From Branchiostoma floridae (taxonomy: Eukaryota; Chordata; Leptocardii; Amphioxiformes; Branchiostomatidae): a stretch of 64,000 bases of DNA. A program made the translations under genes and the position numbers. The stretch spans positions 18,196,684-18,260,683 of the forward strand of contig NC_049989.1 in NCBI RefSeq assembly GCF_000003815.2, written 5' to 3'. Every line of letters starts with the position of its first letter. Position 1 is the first letter of the stretch. Below the pieces are notes generated by a model that worked only from the letters and a program-made list of their open reading frames with translations, had not been told where the DNA came from and made no database searches. Shown here piece after piece: positions 24,042 through 35,240 of this stretch.

Positions 24042-24101
24042 GAGCCTTCTGAGCCGTCAGCCACCTCCCCTCCCACCCTTCCTCCTGGAAATGTTCCAAT
24101 G
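24042..24101 (+). CDS. Large gene, short Pro/Ser-rich exon
   Basis: Acceptor TTGCCCTGTAG|GAGCC and donor CCAATG|gtcagt; phase 0-0, exactly 20 codons (EPSEPSATSPPTLPPGNVPM). Exon size and borders fit. The donor is moderate and the peptide is uninformative, so this is less secure than its neighbours. Because it is 0-0 it could be a cassette exon. Confidence 0.62.
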
Positions 24102-24524
24102 GTCAGTCCCCTACATGGCCATTGTATTCTTTAGTATTGCTAGATGCTGTTATAATTATAGTACAAATTTTCTATTATAACAGCATTTAGTAGAAGGAGC
24201 ACCAGCCAATGTTTTTGCATCATTTTTTTTGTTATGATGTTGATCATGATTGAAATTGATGCTGTATCCCTATACATGTACCAAGTACTAGTACATGTAC
24301 TGTAGATCTTGAAACTTTTGTCGTGTTTTTATTCTTATGTATTTGCATTGACCTCCCTCTAAATTTACATGTATAACACAGTGAATAGGCATTATTAACG
24401 TATTATTGTAATTATGCTACAGAATTGTTTCAAATTGAAGGTATTGACTTGATCCCCTACGAAAATAAATGAATTTAGTGAAATAAATGAATCAGTGAAA
24501 GTGAACAATATCTATCATCTTCAG

Positions 24525-24708
24525 CCCCCAAAGTCTAAGGAAGCAGAGGAGCCCCCACCCGAGCCTGCGTGGAAGCGTGAGCTGTCCCGCCGCAGACGGG
24601 AGGGACGGTACCAGACCCAGATCATCACCAGCGACAGCAAGGACTCGCCCGACAGCCCCGCCAACTGGCTTCAGAAACTTCGCTCCAGGCCCCAGTCCGC
24701 CGCACCAA
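24525..24708 (+). CDS. Large gene, exon with class B motifs EPAWKRELSRRR and SPANWLQKLRSR
   Basis: Acceptor ATCATCTTCAG|CCCCC and donor GCACCAA|gtaagt; phase 0 in, phase 1 out, 184 bases. Peptide PPPEPAWKRELSRRRREGRY then SDSKDSPDSPANWLQKLRSR. The second motif and its donor are copied in tandem in the following intron. Confidence 0.82.
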
Positions 24709-25400
24709 GTAAGTTCCTCAGATGTCTACAGATAGGGGTGTCCCTGTAGCACAACTGGCAGCCTCACAGTTGATCTCAGTGGTTCCAATTGGTAACTGGG
24801 AGACCCCAGTTCTTATCCAAGGACTCGCCCGACAGCCCCGCCAACTGGCTGCAGAAACTTCGCTCCAGGCCACAGTCTGCCGCACCAAGTAAGTTCCTCA
24901 GATGTTACAGATAGGGACTCTGTAGACATCTGTCCCTGTAACTCATTGGACCATCGGTAGCTGCCTCACAGTTGCGCCTCTAGTTCCAACAGTTACTAGT
25001 TTGTAAGTGTAAGACCTCAGTTCTAATCCAGGAAACTTCCTCTGGTAACTTCCTGAGATGTCTAAAGATACTGATGTCTTATAACTCCATGGACCATTGG
25101 TACTAGTCGCAGCCTCACAGTGGATCTCCTGGTTCCAACAGTTACTAGTTTGTAAGTGGGAGACCCCGTTCTAATCCAGGGAGAGGAATCCTGGTAAGTT
25201 CCTGGGATGTCTATAGACAATGATGTCCCTGTAATTTAACTGACAACCTCACAGCTGACACCCAGGCCACAGTCTCCTGCACCAAGTAAGTTAATAGGGT
25301 GTCTAGAGATATGGGATGTCCCTGTAACTCAATGGACCATTGGTAGCAGCCTCACAGTAGATCTCCTGGTTCCAATTAGTCATTAACTGGGAGACCCCAG
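24709..25400. repeat. Tandem array of about five units including a second copy of the exon tail
   Basis: Units contain AAGTTCCTCAGATGTCT, GTCCCTGTAACTCAATGGAC, CAGCCTCACAGT and GGGAGACCCCAGTTCTAATCC-like blocks. The segment 24822-24888 repeats the exon from AAGGACTCGCCCGACAGCCC through the donor CACCAA|gtaagt with only a few substitutions. A third, shorter remnant (CAGTCTCCTGCACCAAG) is near 25265-25287. The spacing is irregular, about 95-195 bp. Confidence 0.75.
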
Positions 25401-26280
25401 TTCAAATCTTTTGAAAGGCATCCTTGTTTGGAGCACCTTTTGTTGTGTTGTGTTGGGCCATCAGAAATGTTATTCATAATGAGAAATTTTATGTTGCCTG
25501 CAGGCAGAAGAGAATGGATTTGTGTAACCTTTCATTTGATAGCTAGAATATGATGCAAGATTGGAAAAGTATGATTTGAAAGACAACAAAACAAAATTTA
25601 AAACAAAAGATTGTCTATGAAATTTGTTCACCGATCTAACAAATCTTTTGTCACTCAGCAGTCACTCGTTGAAAGATGCTTTTATCAATTGCACTAGCTG
25701 ATTGACAAAATACAGAGATAATCTACATACTATGTGATTCAAAACATTATTTGTTACATGTTTGTACAGTTGGTGTATACTCAGAAATAAAAAGAACTCC
25801 CAAAAAGATGTCCCCAAGAAATGTAAATATCCCTGTCCTTGGTGCTGAAAAGGTTAACCGTTATACCAGGATGTAAGGGTCTCTCCAGGAGTTTTTCAGG
25901 GGGGATCTTAGAGTGGCAAAGCCAGGTGGCAAGCAGTGCAAGCTTGATCATTGCAGGGCCTTTGGGGACATCCATGCCCAGAAATTTTTAGGATGTATAA
26001 CCCACAGAAACTCTAGTCCCTGCATTTTGAAAGCAAAAAATTTCTACATTTGGTACAAAACAGCAGAAAAGCCACCCCCCCTGCATGTTGAAACACAGCG
26101 TAGGGACCCAGATTGTAGTATGGGCATACCAATCACAGCATTGGGACCCAGATAGCAGCATAGGGGATACAAATCAGATGCACTGGAGAGAACCATCATG
26201 CTTTTATCTGGTCACAGTCTATTGTACAGTAGATGTTTATGAGTGTCAGGTGTAACAGGACAAATTGCTTCTCCCAGCAG

Positions 26281-26346
26281 ACAGTGACGAGAGTGCGGAC
26301 CCCGACTCCCCTGTCCACAGACCCAGGTCGCGACCACGACCCGCTG
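26281..26346 (+). CDS. Large gene, short acidic/basic exon with NAGNAG acceptor
   Basis: Acceptor CTCCCAGCAG|ACAGTG and donor CCGCTG|gtaaga; phase 1-1, 66 bases. Peptide SDESADPDSPVHRPRSRPRP. CAGCAG at the acceptor allows a start three bases earlier. If the donor is ignored, the frame continues KTPDNWAVVRGGW and stops at 26403-26405, giving another W motif. Confidence 0.72.
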
Positions 26347-26629
26347 GTAAGACTCCCGACAACTGGGCGGTGGTGAGAGGTGGCTGGGCATCGCACGCAA
26401 TCTAACCAACCAAATCTACACTCTCTTTTCTCTATGCTAATCTGTAATGATTAATTTCACCGCACAGTTTGAACAAGACCTTTGCTGCCTAATGAAGTTA
26501 CGCCTGTCCACTGTTTAGTATAGGAAACATGCATCTTGACTTGACACTTGTTGCTTTACACTGATCTAACTAAATTATAATGATAACATATCTAAGGTAA
26601 TGACAGCCACTGTTGATTGCAGTCAAACC

Positions 26630-26900
26630 TGTGCAAGTTACCACCTCAACATGAAGACCACAAGAGCAATATGACCACTGTTTGGCGGTCCCTTACTATA
26701 TATAGATTTCTGCCATTGACAAAAACATTAAATAATCCCTTCTATGGTGACTACCTGTTAAACACTTTTTGGCAGTCCCTTAGATGATCTTTCCCATTGA
26801 CACAAGGGCAAAGAACCCTTACTATAATGACCACCTGCCCACATAGACCAGATTTTATTGGTTGGCCCCCTGAGTGGTCTTCTTTGGCAGGTTTGACTGT
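26630..26900. mobile_element. MITE with CAGTCAAACCTG inverted ends
   Basis: Left CAGTCAAACCTGTGCAAG, right CTTTGGCAGGTTTGACTG. The interior is AT-rich with repeated GACCACCTG-like blocks. Single copy here. Confidence 0.6.
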
Positions 26901-28006
26901 AATTTTGATAACATTAACATTGTACTGCAGCAGGGATGGTGCTTGCTTTCCATGGTTTGCACAATGTTGTAATACATGTATTACACACATGCTCGTTTGC
27001 TTGCCTTGGTTGCATGGTTAATGTCTTTCCAGCCCATCTTTCCATCTACCCTTCTATAGGCTTGTTCACTGTTTGAACTGAGCATGCACAAGGTCAAAGG
27101 TAAAGGCCCCTAAGTTGTAAAAAGTCCTTGTCAAGACCATGTTATATACATGTCCAGAGGCGTATTGATTATATCTCAGGGACCTTGAACTTTGATGTAA
27201 AACACACAATGAGTGATGAAAGCTTATTTTTGACATTCAAGTAATAAGATATGCCAAAAAGCAATGCTGTTTACTCAAACAACAGGATTTATCATTTCTT
27301 GGGTGACTGCTTTTTGACATAAAACCCACTATGTGCAGTACTACGCATGAAAAAAATTGAAACTGTGAACTGGCCTATTTCCTGTCACAAAACCACACAA
27401 GTCACCAAATCTGGAACATGCTGGATGCAGTCTTGTGTGTTTGAGAATGACTGATATGGTGCACTTCATATAACTCTAGGGTTTCTCTGTCTTCTTTTTT
27501 TTTTTTTCAAAGCTTTTTATTCATGGGTGTTTTTCTCCTTCACACAGCATGCAGCTCTTGGATGGATATACATATATAGGGCCTATCCAATTTGATTTGT
27601 TGTTCTCGGATTTGAGAGTTTGTTTTGAGGAAAAACAGAGCTTGAGGACCACATTTATGCCCAAGGTCTCTAAATTTTAGGGAGTGAATACAGTCAGATT
27701 TTAAGTTTTTCACCTCTGCTGTCTTCTTTCCGAGAACCATACAAATCTATAGATTGGAGTGGCTCAGTGTCACAGTCACAAATGTGTTACAAATATATGA
27801 GAATGTGATCTCTGCATTGTTGGATAGCATGAATGTGTGAACTTTTAGCATGTTGATCCATTGTTGTACAATATTGTCCACCAAATAACCAATTTGTGCA
27901 ATGCCAATCATCCTTTCTCGAAACTTTCCAACCATGATCGTTACAAAAGGTTGAAAGCAACTATAAAAAGCCAATGTCTAATAAATTTTGTTTGTTTCCC
28001 TCCCAG

Positions 28007-28084
28007 GTGTTGACCTGACAACAAGCATGCAGGCAGAGCCAGTCTGGAAACAAGAGGCGGAGCGCAAGAGAAACAGGTTCCAAA
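28007..28084 (+). CDS. Large gene, exon with class B motif EPVWKQEAERKR
   Basis: Acceptor TTTCCCTCCCAG|GTGTTG and donor TTCCAAA|gtaagc; phase 1-1, 78 bases. Peptide VDLTTSMQAEPVWKQEAERK then RNRFQ. Last W-motif exon before the long final intron. Confidence 0.82.
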
Positions 28085-28717
28085 GTAAGCATACTGCCAT
28101 GATTGTCTTATGATCTTAAAGGGGCTTTTCGCTCCATAAGGGAGTGTGATTGCCAAATAGATATTGTCAATGAATAGATAATTGGCCCACCTTTTGTGAA
28201 GTTCTTGTTGACAATGTGTTGAATTACAATGTACGTGATATTTGTTTTGTGTGTCTTTTTGTTCAAAGAAAGTCATTGGTATACATAGATATCTGGTTTT
28301 TGAGTGCCAAATTGAATGTTTAACATAGCAAGAGACTAGGTACTATATAAATGTAATCAATTGTTTGGGTCTTGCATCAAAGTGGAGACTGTAAGAAAGA
28401 GCCAATTGAGTACCCCCCATATGGCACGGTGGTCAGTGCGATTGGCTCCTGTGCATTCTGACACCATCGAACTGAGCTGTAGGGTACGCTTACATAGCTG
28501 GAAAGATACATGCACATGTTGCTTCATGTTTCTATTGATGCTAAAGTTGAGTAATCCATAGGGACTAACCCTAGATACCTGTCCAGTATAAGGAAAAGCC
28601 TCCCACAATACCACTTAAGACGGAGAAAAGCCAGGTATCTAAGTGACCTGACATGTATCTCCTTAGATCATCCAGGTGTAGCCAGGTGTCTTTTGTCTTA
28701 CCCCAAAACAAAAAGAT

Positions 28718-29325
28718 TTACTGTAAATGCAGAAATATTCGCGGTGGATTAATATTCGCGGTTTTCGCGGCGGCCGCTTCACCGCGAAATTAAATCCACC
28801 GCGAATATTTCGTCTGCTGGCGCCGCCTAAGGTGCCCCTTTTCCGCTCCATGTACATACTACTACTGTCTTTGTCACTGTATAATGAAATGTTTGACATA
28901 CTTACTACGGTGAAGTCTTGACTGAAGACACATGTAATTTTTTCATACGACCAACTGTATTACAGTTAAGTACTGTACAGTATGTTCACCATGATACAAA
29001 GGTCGTACTACTGTATACTATTACGTATTGAGAGGGTAGATACGATTAGATCAGTAACAGTGGCTCACGCAAGAACAAGTCAAAAGCATGGAAACTGTTC
29101 TATCCGTCTGTATAGGACCCTTACCGGGTAACCAGCAAGTGTTTTCCGACTGGCGGTTTGTAGAGGCGCCGGGTTTTACACGGCAGTTCGTGACTACAGT
29201 GCAGTGCTGAAAATGCATTGAATTTCGCGGGATGACGCTACCGCGAAATTAAATCCACCGCGAAATGTCCATTTTGCCGCTACCGCGAAATTAAATCCCC
29301 GCGAAAATAAATGCATTTACAGTAA
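28718..29325. mobile_element. MITE, about 608 bp, perfect 14-bp inverted ends TTACTGTAAATGCA
   Basis: Left TTACTGTAAATGCA, right TGCATTTACAGTAA. Subterminal GCGGTGGATTAATATTCGCGG-type blocks occur inverted at both ends as CCGCGAAATTAAATCC, repeated twice at the right. The internal 350 bases are unique and have no frame. The shorter relative at 38536-38748 looks like an internal deletion form. Confidence 0.8.
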
Positions 29326-30435
29326 TTGTTCTCAGTACTTAAGATAATATCTTTCCACTTCCCTGGCTATGCTTTGTCCTCTCATATCACGTTACATGTA
29401 TGTACATGTAGGGGTGGGCAGGAAAATGACAGCAAAGTTTAACCAAGACCTTTAAGTGTATATGATATGTATTTGTGTTTCTTTCTCTTAAAACAATGGC
29501 AGTGGAAATTGTCATATACTAGAAAAATGAGACCATGCGTACAATCTGGAGTTTGTGACTATAACAGTCAATAAAATGATTTATAAGAAACACACAAAGT
29601 ACAATTGTAGCATCTTCTTCAAATGCATCAAAAGTTTTAAATAGATAATTAATATAATATCTTGATATCAGAAATGACTTATTGGCTTTTGCCTTGAGTG
29701 TTGTATCAAAACATTTTCTTTAATATGTCACACATCTGTGCATTGATACAATAGATATAAAGTGGACGGAAAAAAGGAAATATATTTGCTTACGATATAA
29801 ATTAGTTTCAACACAGCTGTTCAGAAGTCAGTGAACACATCAAAGTATTGAAAGTTTTTTTTTTACAATTAGGCAAAAAGGCTTAGACCCAGTTGTTATT
29901 TGCAAATGTTGTGATCTGCATCTGAAATTCTGGTGATTTTCTTTGTGCAAAATTAGTACTCCGGGTATAACATTCATTTCCATTCATTTCATCACCTGTG
30001 CAGGCATAATGGCTACATGTACTTAGAAATTCTTGTTTCCCCTTAGCAGCAGTTTTAAATTCAACAGTTAGTATAAAGCCATTAATTTGTTCAAAGGATC
30101 GTATTGCTCAGGTGTCGGCCAGATAGTGTTACATGACATTTAAACACCACTTAATATTTCACATTCACCTTGAAAAAAACCCATGGCCCTACATGACCCT
30201 TTATATAGAGCATAATCAGCTGTTACTTTGATTCAGTGTAGTTTGTAGCTGGACGGATATAATAACATAGAAAATAAATCCAAGCATAATTATGTAATTT
30301 GCAACTGTATTTAGCATAAATAGAAGCCAGATTGCCGAGTTCAATGTAAATGGTTGCTGCCTTTATGAATTTAACGTAGAGCATTGGTGATGCCCCCCCC
30401 CCCCATGCAGGCCCCAAAATTATAATAATGAAGAC

Positions 30436-30861
30436 ATATCTGGCCACCCTTTATTCCATGTACACCCCATACACAGTCCCAACACAGTACAAAGACTTAT
30501 TCCTGTACGTGTACTCTGCAAAGTTGTCGAACTCAGGATTCCAAATACGCCTGCTTTATGGATATGATTATGAACAAATATCTGGCCACCCCTCATTCCA
30601 CGTACACCCCATACACAGTCCCAACACAGTACAGAGACTTATTCCTATAGGTATACTCTGCAAAGTTGTTGAACTGTGGATTCCAAATGCACCTACTCTA
30701 TGGATATGATTACGAACAAATATTTGGCCACCCCTCATTCCACGTACACCCCATACACAGTCCCAACACAGTACAGAGACTTATTCCTGTACGTGTACTC
30801 AGCAAAGTTGTTGAACTCAGGATTCCAAATACACCTGCTTTATGGATATGATTATGAACAA
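30436..30861 (-). repeat. Three 142-bp tandem copies of the dynein light-chain terminal coding segment
   Basis: Units start at 30436, 30578 and 30720, and a fourth, in the real exon, at 30862; the period is exactly 142. Each unit on the minus strand keeps an open 34-codon segment (R-C/R-IWNPEFDNFAEYTY through YGVYVE or YGVYME) and a stop, plus about 39 bases equal to the exon's 3' flank. The most distal unit (30436) has AATAAA at 30450-30455 overlapping its TAA stop. The plus-strand frames through this region are by-products of the repeat. Confidence 0.88.
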
Positions 30862-30876
30862 ATATCTGGCCACCCC

Positions 30877-31176
30877 TCATTCCACGTACACCCCATACAC
30901 AGTCCCAACACAGTACAGAGACTTATTCCTGTACGTGTACTCTGCAAAGTTGTCGAACTGGGGATTCCAGATACACCTGCTGACATACTTCACACTGCTG
31001 TTTTTGAGGGGGCCAAAGCTGACGGTGGACACGATCTTGTATCTGTCAAAGCCGAGCTTCTTCACTTCCTTTGTGATGTCATCTGAGAGGCACTTCGCGA
31101 GGGTCCCGCCAGGGGTCTCCTCGTACTTGGTTTCTCCTAGTTTGTTCTCGAGCACTGACTGGATCACGTTTTTCAC
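30877..31176 (-). CDS. Tctex-type dynein light chain (DYNLT4/5-like), terminal exon
   Basis: Acceptor TTTCCCCAG|GTGAAA, phase 0, 99 codons and TGA. The Tctex-1 fold is recognisable: the helical part (KNVIQSVLENKLGETKYEE), the helix 2 region (LAKCLSDDITKEVKKLGFD), then RYKIVSTVSFGPLKNSSVK and RCIWNPQFDNFAEYTY, ending YCVGTVYGVYVE. This matches the C-terminal half of TCTEX1D1/TCTEX1D4 proteins (knowledge-based). Such proteins join axonemal or cytoplasmic dynein as dimers through the last strands. With exon 1 the protein is 171 residues, close to the family's usual size. Confidence 0.85.
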   Translation of the reverse strand: MKNVIQSVLENKLGETKYEETPGGTLAKCLSDDITKEVKKLGFDRYKIVSTVSFGPLKNSSVKYVSRCIWNPQFDNFAEYTYRNKSLYCVGTVYGVYVE

Positions 31177-31220
31177 CTGGGGAAAGATACAAAAGATTCA
31201 GAGTAGAGTTAAAGACCGGT

Positions 31221-31380
31221 GCAATGGTCCAGTGGGTAGGTAGTTTGCCTTGCATTTGGTAGGTTGTGAGTTTGATCCCTGGCCAAGTCATACCAAAGAC
31301 ATTAAAAACGGTCATTCAGCTTTCTCTGCTTAGCATATGGGAATGACTAGTATGGAAGTTGAACACACAAACTACCAGTG
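31221..31380 (+). mobile_element. tRNA-derived SINE
   Basis: GTGGGTAGGTAGTTTGCC (A-box side) and GTGAGTTTGATCCCTGGCC (B-box side) form a tRNA-like head, followed by a degenerate tail. The same head occurs on the minus strand at about 4461-4534. Confidence 0.55.
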
Positions 31381-32110
31381 GCTAGTCCCCTGCTGTAGCG
31401 ATTGCACAAATGTCGTGTTGGCAAGGGCTACTGAAACAGAAATGCAAGTAGTAAGGTGATTGTCCAGCACAGTAGAAGTAATATTATTTTTTTGTGTGTA
31501 AATATTTCTTTTATGGGTCTTTTGGTGATTTATATGAGGAAATACAGAACACAGTAGTCTAGCTTAGACAGACTATGATTGTACTGTGATAACATCGATG
31601 CAATGTAATATCCATCAATAATGAAGCTAAAAGTGTCCATGCATGGAAGGAAAATCAGAGATAAAATGTTTGCATAAATGTGCTGCTTTGAAAGATTCTA
31701 AAAGATTGTAAGCTGTTAGAAGATTGTACTCTTAATAGACCTAAGTGAAGCCACCAAATATGACCTGTTAATTGAATAAAGCACAGAATTTTTCCATTTT
31801 ATAGCTTAACTATTCCTAGACCAAGTATGTACAACAGCATTGATTTTCATGTTAAACTTTGTTCTTTCTTAAGTAATTGCAATGCTAGCTTATCTCTTGT
31901 AAAGAAAGTGATCCATTTTCCTGAGATAATTGTACCTTCAGGGCCCAAAAGAACACACCGAGAAAAAAGTTTCTGATGACCCCAAATTATCTGCAATTAA
32001 GAAATTCCAAAGAGAGGGGAACAAGAAAGACATCTCAGGTGGTAGCATATGATGCAAGACTAGCCCAGAAATCATTTGTACTATGGACATACTTTCGTCT
32101 TTTACGCCAC

Positions 32111-32723
32111 AAAGCAGTTACTCAAGAAACTGATATGATTTTGGAAATGGTGAGACATTTCTGACAACCATTTGGTGTCTTTCGTCAGTGACACTGGAGA
32201 ACTTTTGTTGGAGAGAGTTTTTATATGTCCTAGCTGTGAATTGGTATACAAAAGAGACAAATTTGTCTTTTCTTCATCTGATTATGCTATTGGATTACTA
32301 GTTACGAAACCTTGTTACGTCAATATGTTTTGCTATCTCTGTACTACCTTTGATATGCTCCACCGACTGTGCTCAATTTGTAAGAAAGATGTATATCAGT
32401 TAGCTTAGTTTTTATTCAGGGCTTTACTTTCAGTAATGCTATCTCCATTGTTGTGATAGGAACAATCTTTCCAAGCAGTTACACCCTGTATCCTGTAGAA
32501 TAGCAAATCAATAAGAGAGGGTCTGCATGCCTTTCCCTCCAAGGCTTAACGAGCTATTTCATTTCACTGCAATCATATATTGTGTAGCTGGCTTGCTGTA
32601 ATTTGAAGTTTGGTTTGGCGGATGAACTATTTGTGAAGTGAAATGGGTCACTTTATTCTAATGAACTATCTGAAACGTCAGACCATTTCCAAAATCATAT
32701 CCAGTCACTTGAGTGACTGCTTT
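32111..32723. mobile_element. MITE-like element, about 610 bp, AGCAGTTACTCAAG family
   Basis: Left AAAGCAGTTACTCAAGAAAC with TGATATGATTTTGGAAATGG; right CCATTTCCAAAATCATATCC with AGTCACTTGAGTGACTGCTTT. The longer interior has only short frames (for example 32172-32408), none recognisable. Confidence 0.65.
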
Positions 32724-33915
32724 TTGACATATCTTATTACCTGGATGTCTAATCTTTATCGATTATAAATATTCAAATGATATTATGTATTAAAAACAAC
32801 AACATTATTCATAATTATCTAAAATTCATGGTTGAAGTGTTACTGACAAATTCTTGGTATCTTCTCAAATCTCATAGCGGAACGTTGAGTTGCCCAAAAG
32901 GCTCAACGGAGCATTCAGCTGTGGCAGTGTTTGCAGTCTAGTCTTACCAATTGATACTCCGAATCTTGTGAAGTGTGTATAGGAATGCAAATCAATTTAC
33001 AGTAACTTAAGTGTTGCCTTTTCTTCGATTTTTTATAATTTAGATATTGCGTAATACGTAAAAGTATGACTTAGAAGATGACAAAATACACAAAAGTAAG
33101 AAAATTTGTCCTTTATCTCTGAAATTCGTTGAGTACCTTTCGATGCAAGTGTGACGCAAGTGCGGTGAGACCGCACCTTAACGTAATTGTGGGGCCATAC
33201 TGCACTTTGTTTTGCCCGGAAACCCGCAACTGTTCGGTATTTTCAATTAAACGGTTGCGACAAGCATGCCCTATTAAGAGTTGTAAGGCACATCTCCGGG
33301 GAAGTTGTCTTTTTTTGTGCCGACCTCCGTTGTACAAACATCAATTAGTTTTTGTAGTGGGAGAAGGCAAGCATCAGTGACTGGTACCATTCTTGTTGGG
33401 TAGCGAGGCATGGTATTTACTCAGTGGAGGAAGTACATGTATGTATGTTGTGGTGCTATAGGGCTGGGCCGGAGTACTAGTATTCAGCACAGTACACTGT
33501 TTCTTCTGTCTTTGGCAACATTTAGCTTGCACGTGAACGTTTCAAAGCTGAAACTGCTTTCTGTTATTTTGAAATGAAGTGTCATTATTGCAGTCCTAAC
33601 TGATTTTAAGTTTATATTTGACCATTCAAACATAAACATGAGTTCGCAATTATGCAACCACCTGTTCAGTAAGGCCTTCAAGAAAAAATGTTTAATAACA
33701 ACATGCTTACATGTATCTAGTCTTTGTATGAAGATAGCTGAAGGTACCATTGTACATTTGTACCTTAGGAGTATGATATTAACATTACTTTGATAGTAAA
33801 TGAGAAAAAAAATAGAGTTTTGTTCCAGTTTAGCATTTCTTCTGTAAGGTGAGTAGAAGCTAAAAAGCTTATACGACTGCTGCATATAGTTTATCACAAT
33901 TATAACCATACATAC

Positions 33916-34131
33916 CTCTGTTTGTGAGAACTTCTTGGTCGGTCCCAACTGGTATGTCGGCGGGACCTGTTCCCGAAACTCCAAGTCGTCGGTGGCGGCT
34001 TCGGACGCTGCTGAGGTTGTTGAACTCTCCAGTCGCATTCTCCTCAGGGATAGACTGTTTCCAGACAGCGTGGACAAGCCCCGTGTCAACGTTCCCAGGC
34101 GAGGTCTCGTAGTCTTCACCACCTTTTCCAT
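33916..34131 (-). CDS. Tctex-type dynein light chain (DYNLT4/5-like), first coding exon
   Basis: ATG at 34131 opens exactly 72 codons to donor CAGAG|gtatgt, phase 0, matching the acceptor at 31176. The N-terminal part is Ser/Thr/Arg-rich (LGTLTRGLSTLSGNSLSLRR). The end, PPTYQLGPTKKFSQTE, is the conserved entry to the Tctex fold in TCTEX1D1/4-type proteins. The intron is 2.7 kb. The gene lies antisense within the last intron of the large gene. Confidence 0.83.
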
Positions 34132-34169
34132 CGTGTGTTGATTTCTTGATAGTCCTCCACTGGCTGCTA

Positions 34170-34455
34170 TCTGAGAAGGCTTACTGCTATCTCAACTTTC
34201 CCTCTGAAAGTCTTACTAAGTCCAAAAGATGGTGCTTTTGTCGAGACTGTAGTAGTTGTTGTTGTAGCAGAGAAAGAAAAAATGTTGCGCTGCTTCTTTG
34301 TTGTACCGTCTGGCAGGTATCTAAGAAGGCTTACTTGTCTTAACTTTCCACCTTGAAGTCTTAGTCGTCCAAAAGATAGTGCTTTTGCCTCTGTAGTGGT
34401 TGTTGTTGTTGCAGAGAAAGAGAAAGTGTCGCCCTGCTGCTTTGTTGTAGTGCTG
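34170..34455. repeat. Tandem duplication, period about 150 bp, next to the light-chain gene start
   Basis: Two units begin AAGGCTTACT and share AACTTTCC, AAGTCTTA, CCAAAAGAT and GTGCTTTTG, a GTTGTTGTTGT tract and GCAGAGAAAGA. They lie 40-320 bp upstream of the ATG at 34131, probably in the 5' UTR or promoter. Confidence 0.7.
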
Positions 34456-34606
34456 TATCCAAGTGAAGTGGTGCGGCAGGTTGTTTGACCCATTATGTAC
34501 AATCATGATGAATGGAAGATTTGTGTTCTGACAGGTGGTTGGTGGTGTATGATGGTCAGGGAAACAACTTTCTGACCTTAGGCACAATTTAACAGGATTG
34601 AGGCTA

Positions 34607-34817
34607 GGGCTGTCACCAGCTTGAAATTTTTTCTGTCCCACTCATTGTGAGCCCATTTTGTTAATTTTCCTGGTTAAATCTGCCATTTTAAGGTTACATT
34701 TTTTCCGTCAATTTCATGTTTTAAAGACAGTCAGATTTTATGCATGGCTGTTTTTTTTGGGGGGTCATAACAGGCAATTTCCATACATGGTGGAGGGATA
34801 AGACCTGGAGACAGCCC
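34607..34817. mobile_element. MITE with GGGCTGTCACCAGC inverted ends
   Basis: Left GGGCTGTCACCAGC, right CTGGAGACAGCCC. Third copy of the family seen at 11307 and 21495. A partial internal duplication (GGAGACAGTCCTTATTTAGG) follows at about 34970. Confidence 0.6.
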
Positions 34818-35240
34818 TCATTTAGGCCCTCTTGCTACCCCACCCAACTTTCAACTTTCATTAAAAATGGTAATTATCCTTAAAGTTATGGATGGCTGGT
34901 ATCAATGTTTTTGTCCATCGCAACAGGCAATTTCCGTACCATGTTGGAGGGACAAGTCCATGAGTGGAGACAGTCCTTATTTAGGTCCTCTTGCCAACCT
35001 ACTTTCTCTAGAAAATGGTAAATCCTTTTTTACCCCCTACCATGCATGTACACTACCCAGTATTCTTAATAACCCAAACATTTGCCTTTCTGCTTTGTTG
35101 GGGGTAGCTATAAAAATGCCTTAGGCACGAGTCTTATGGAGTGCATTATCTCACAGAATGGCCGATTTTGCTTGGAGAGATCACAGCTGCAGTCTCTGTT
35201 GACAGATCATGTTCAGATCTCAGCCAGTACATGTACTAGT

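Noticed and set aside
24709-25400. CRISPR-like regular repeats
   Set aside because: Units are long, irregular and contain copied exon sequence in an animal intron; there is no repeat-spacer pattern or cas gene.
28420-28470. tRNA gene-like segment ATGGCACGGTGGTCAGTGCG
   Set aside because: No complete cloverleaf or anticodon arm can be folded; at best a decayed SINE head.
30428-31243. Plus-strand open frames of 61-136 codons with repeated HPSFHVHPIHSPNTV-type peptides
   Set aside because: They are the antisense of the 142-bp repeats; 142 is not a multiple of three, so the same peptide turns up in several frames. The minus strand encodes a recognised fold.
34167-34502. 111-codon minus frame with Thr runs upstream of the light-chain gene
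   Set aside because: A by-product of the 150-bp tandem duplication with GTT tracts; no splice link into the gene in frame.
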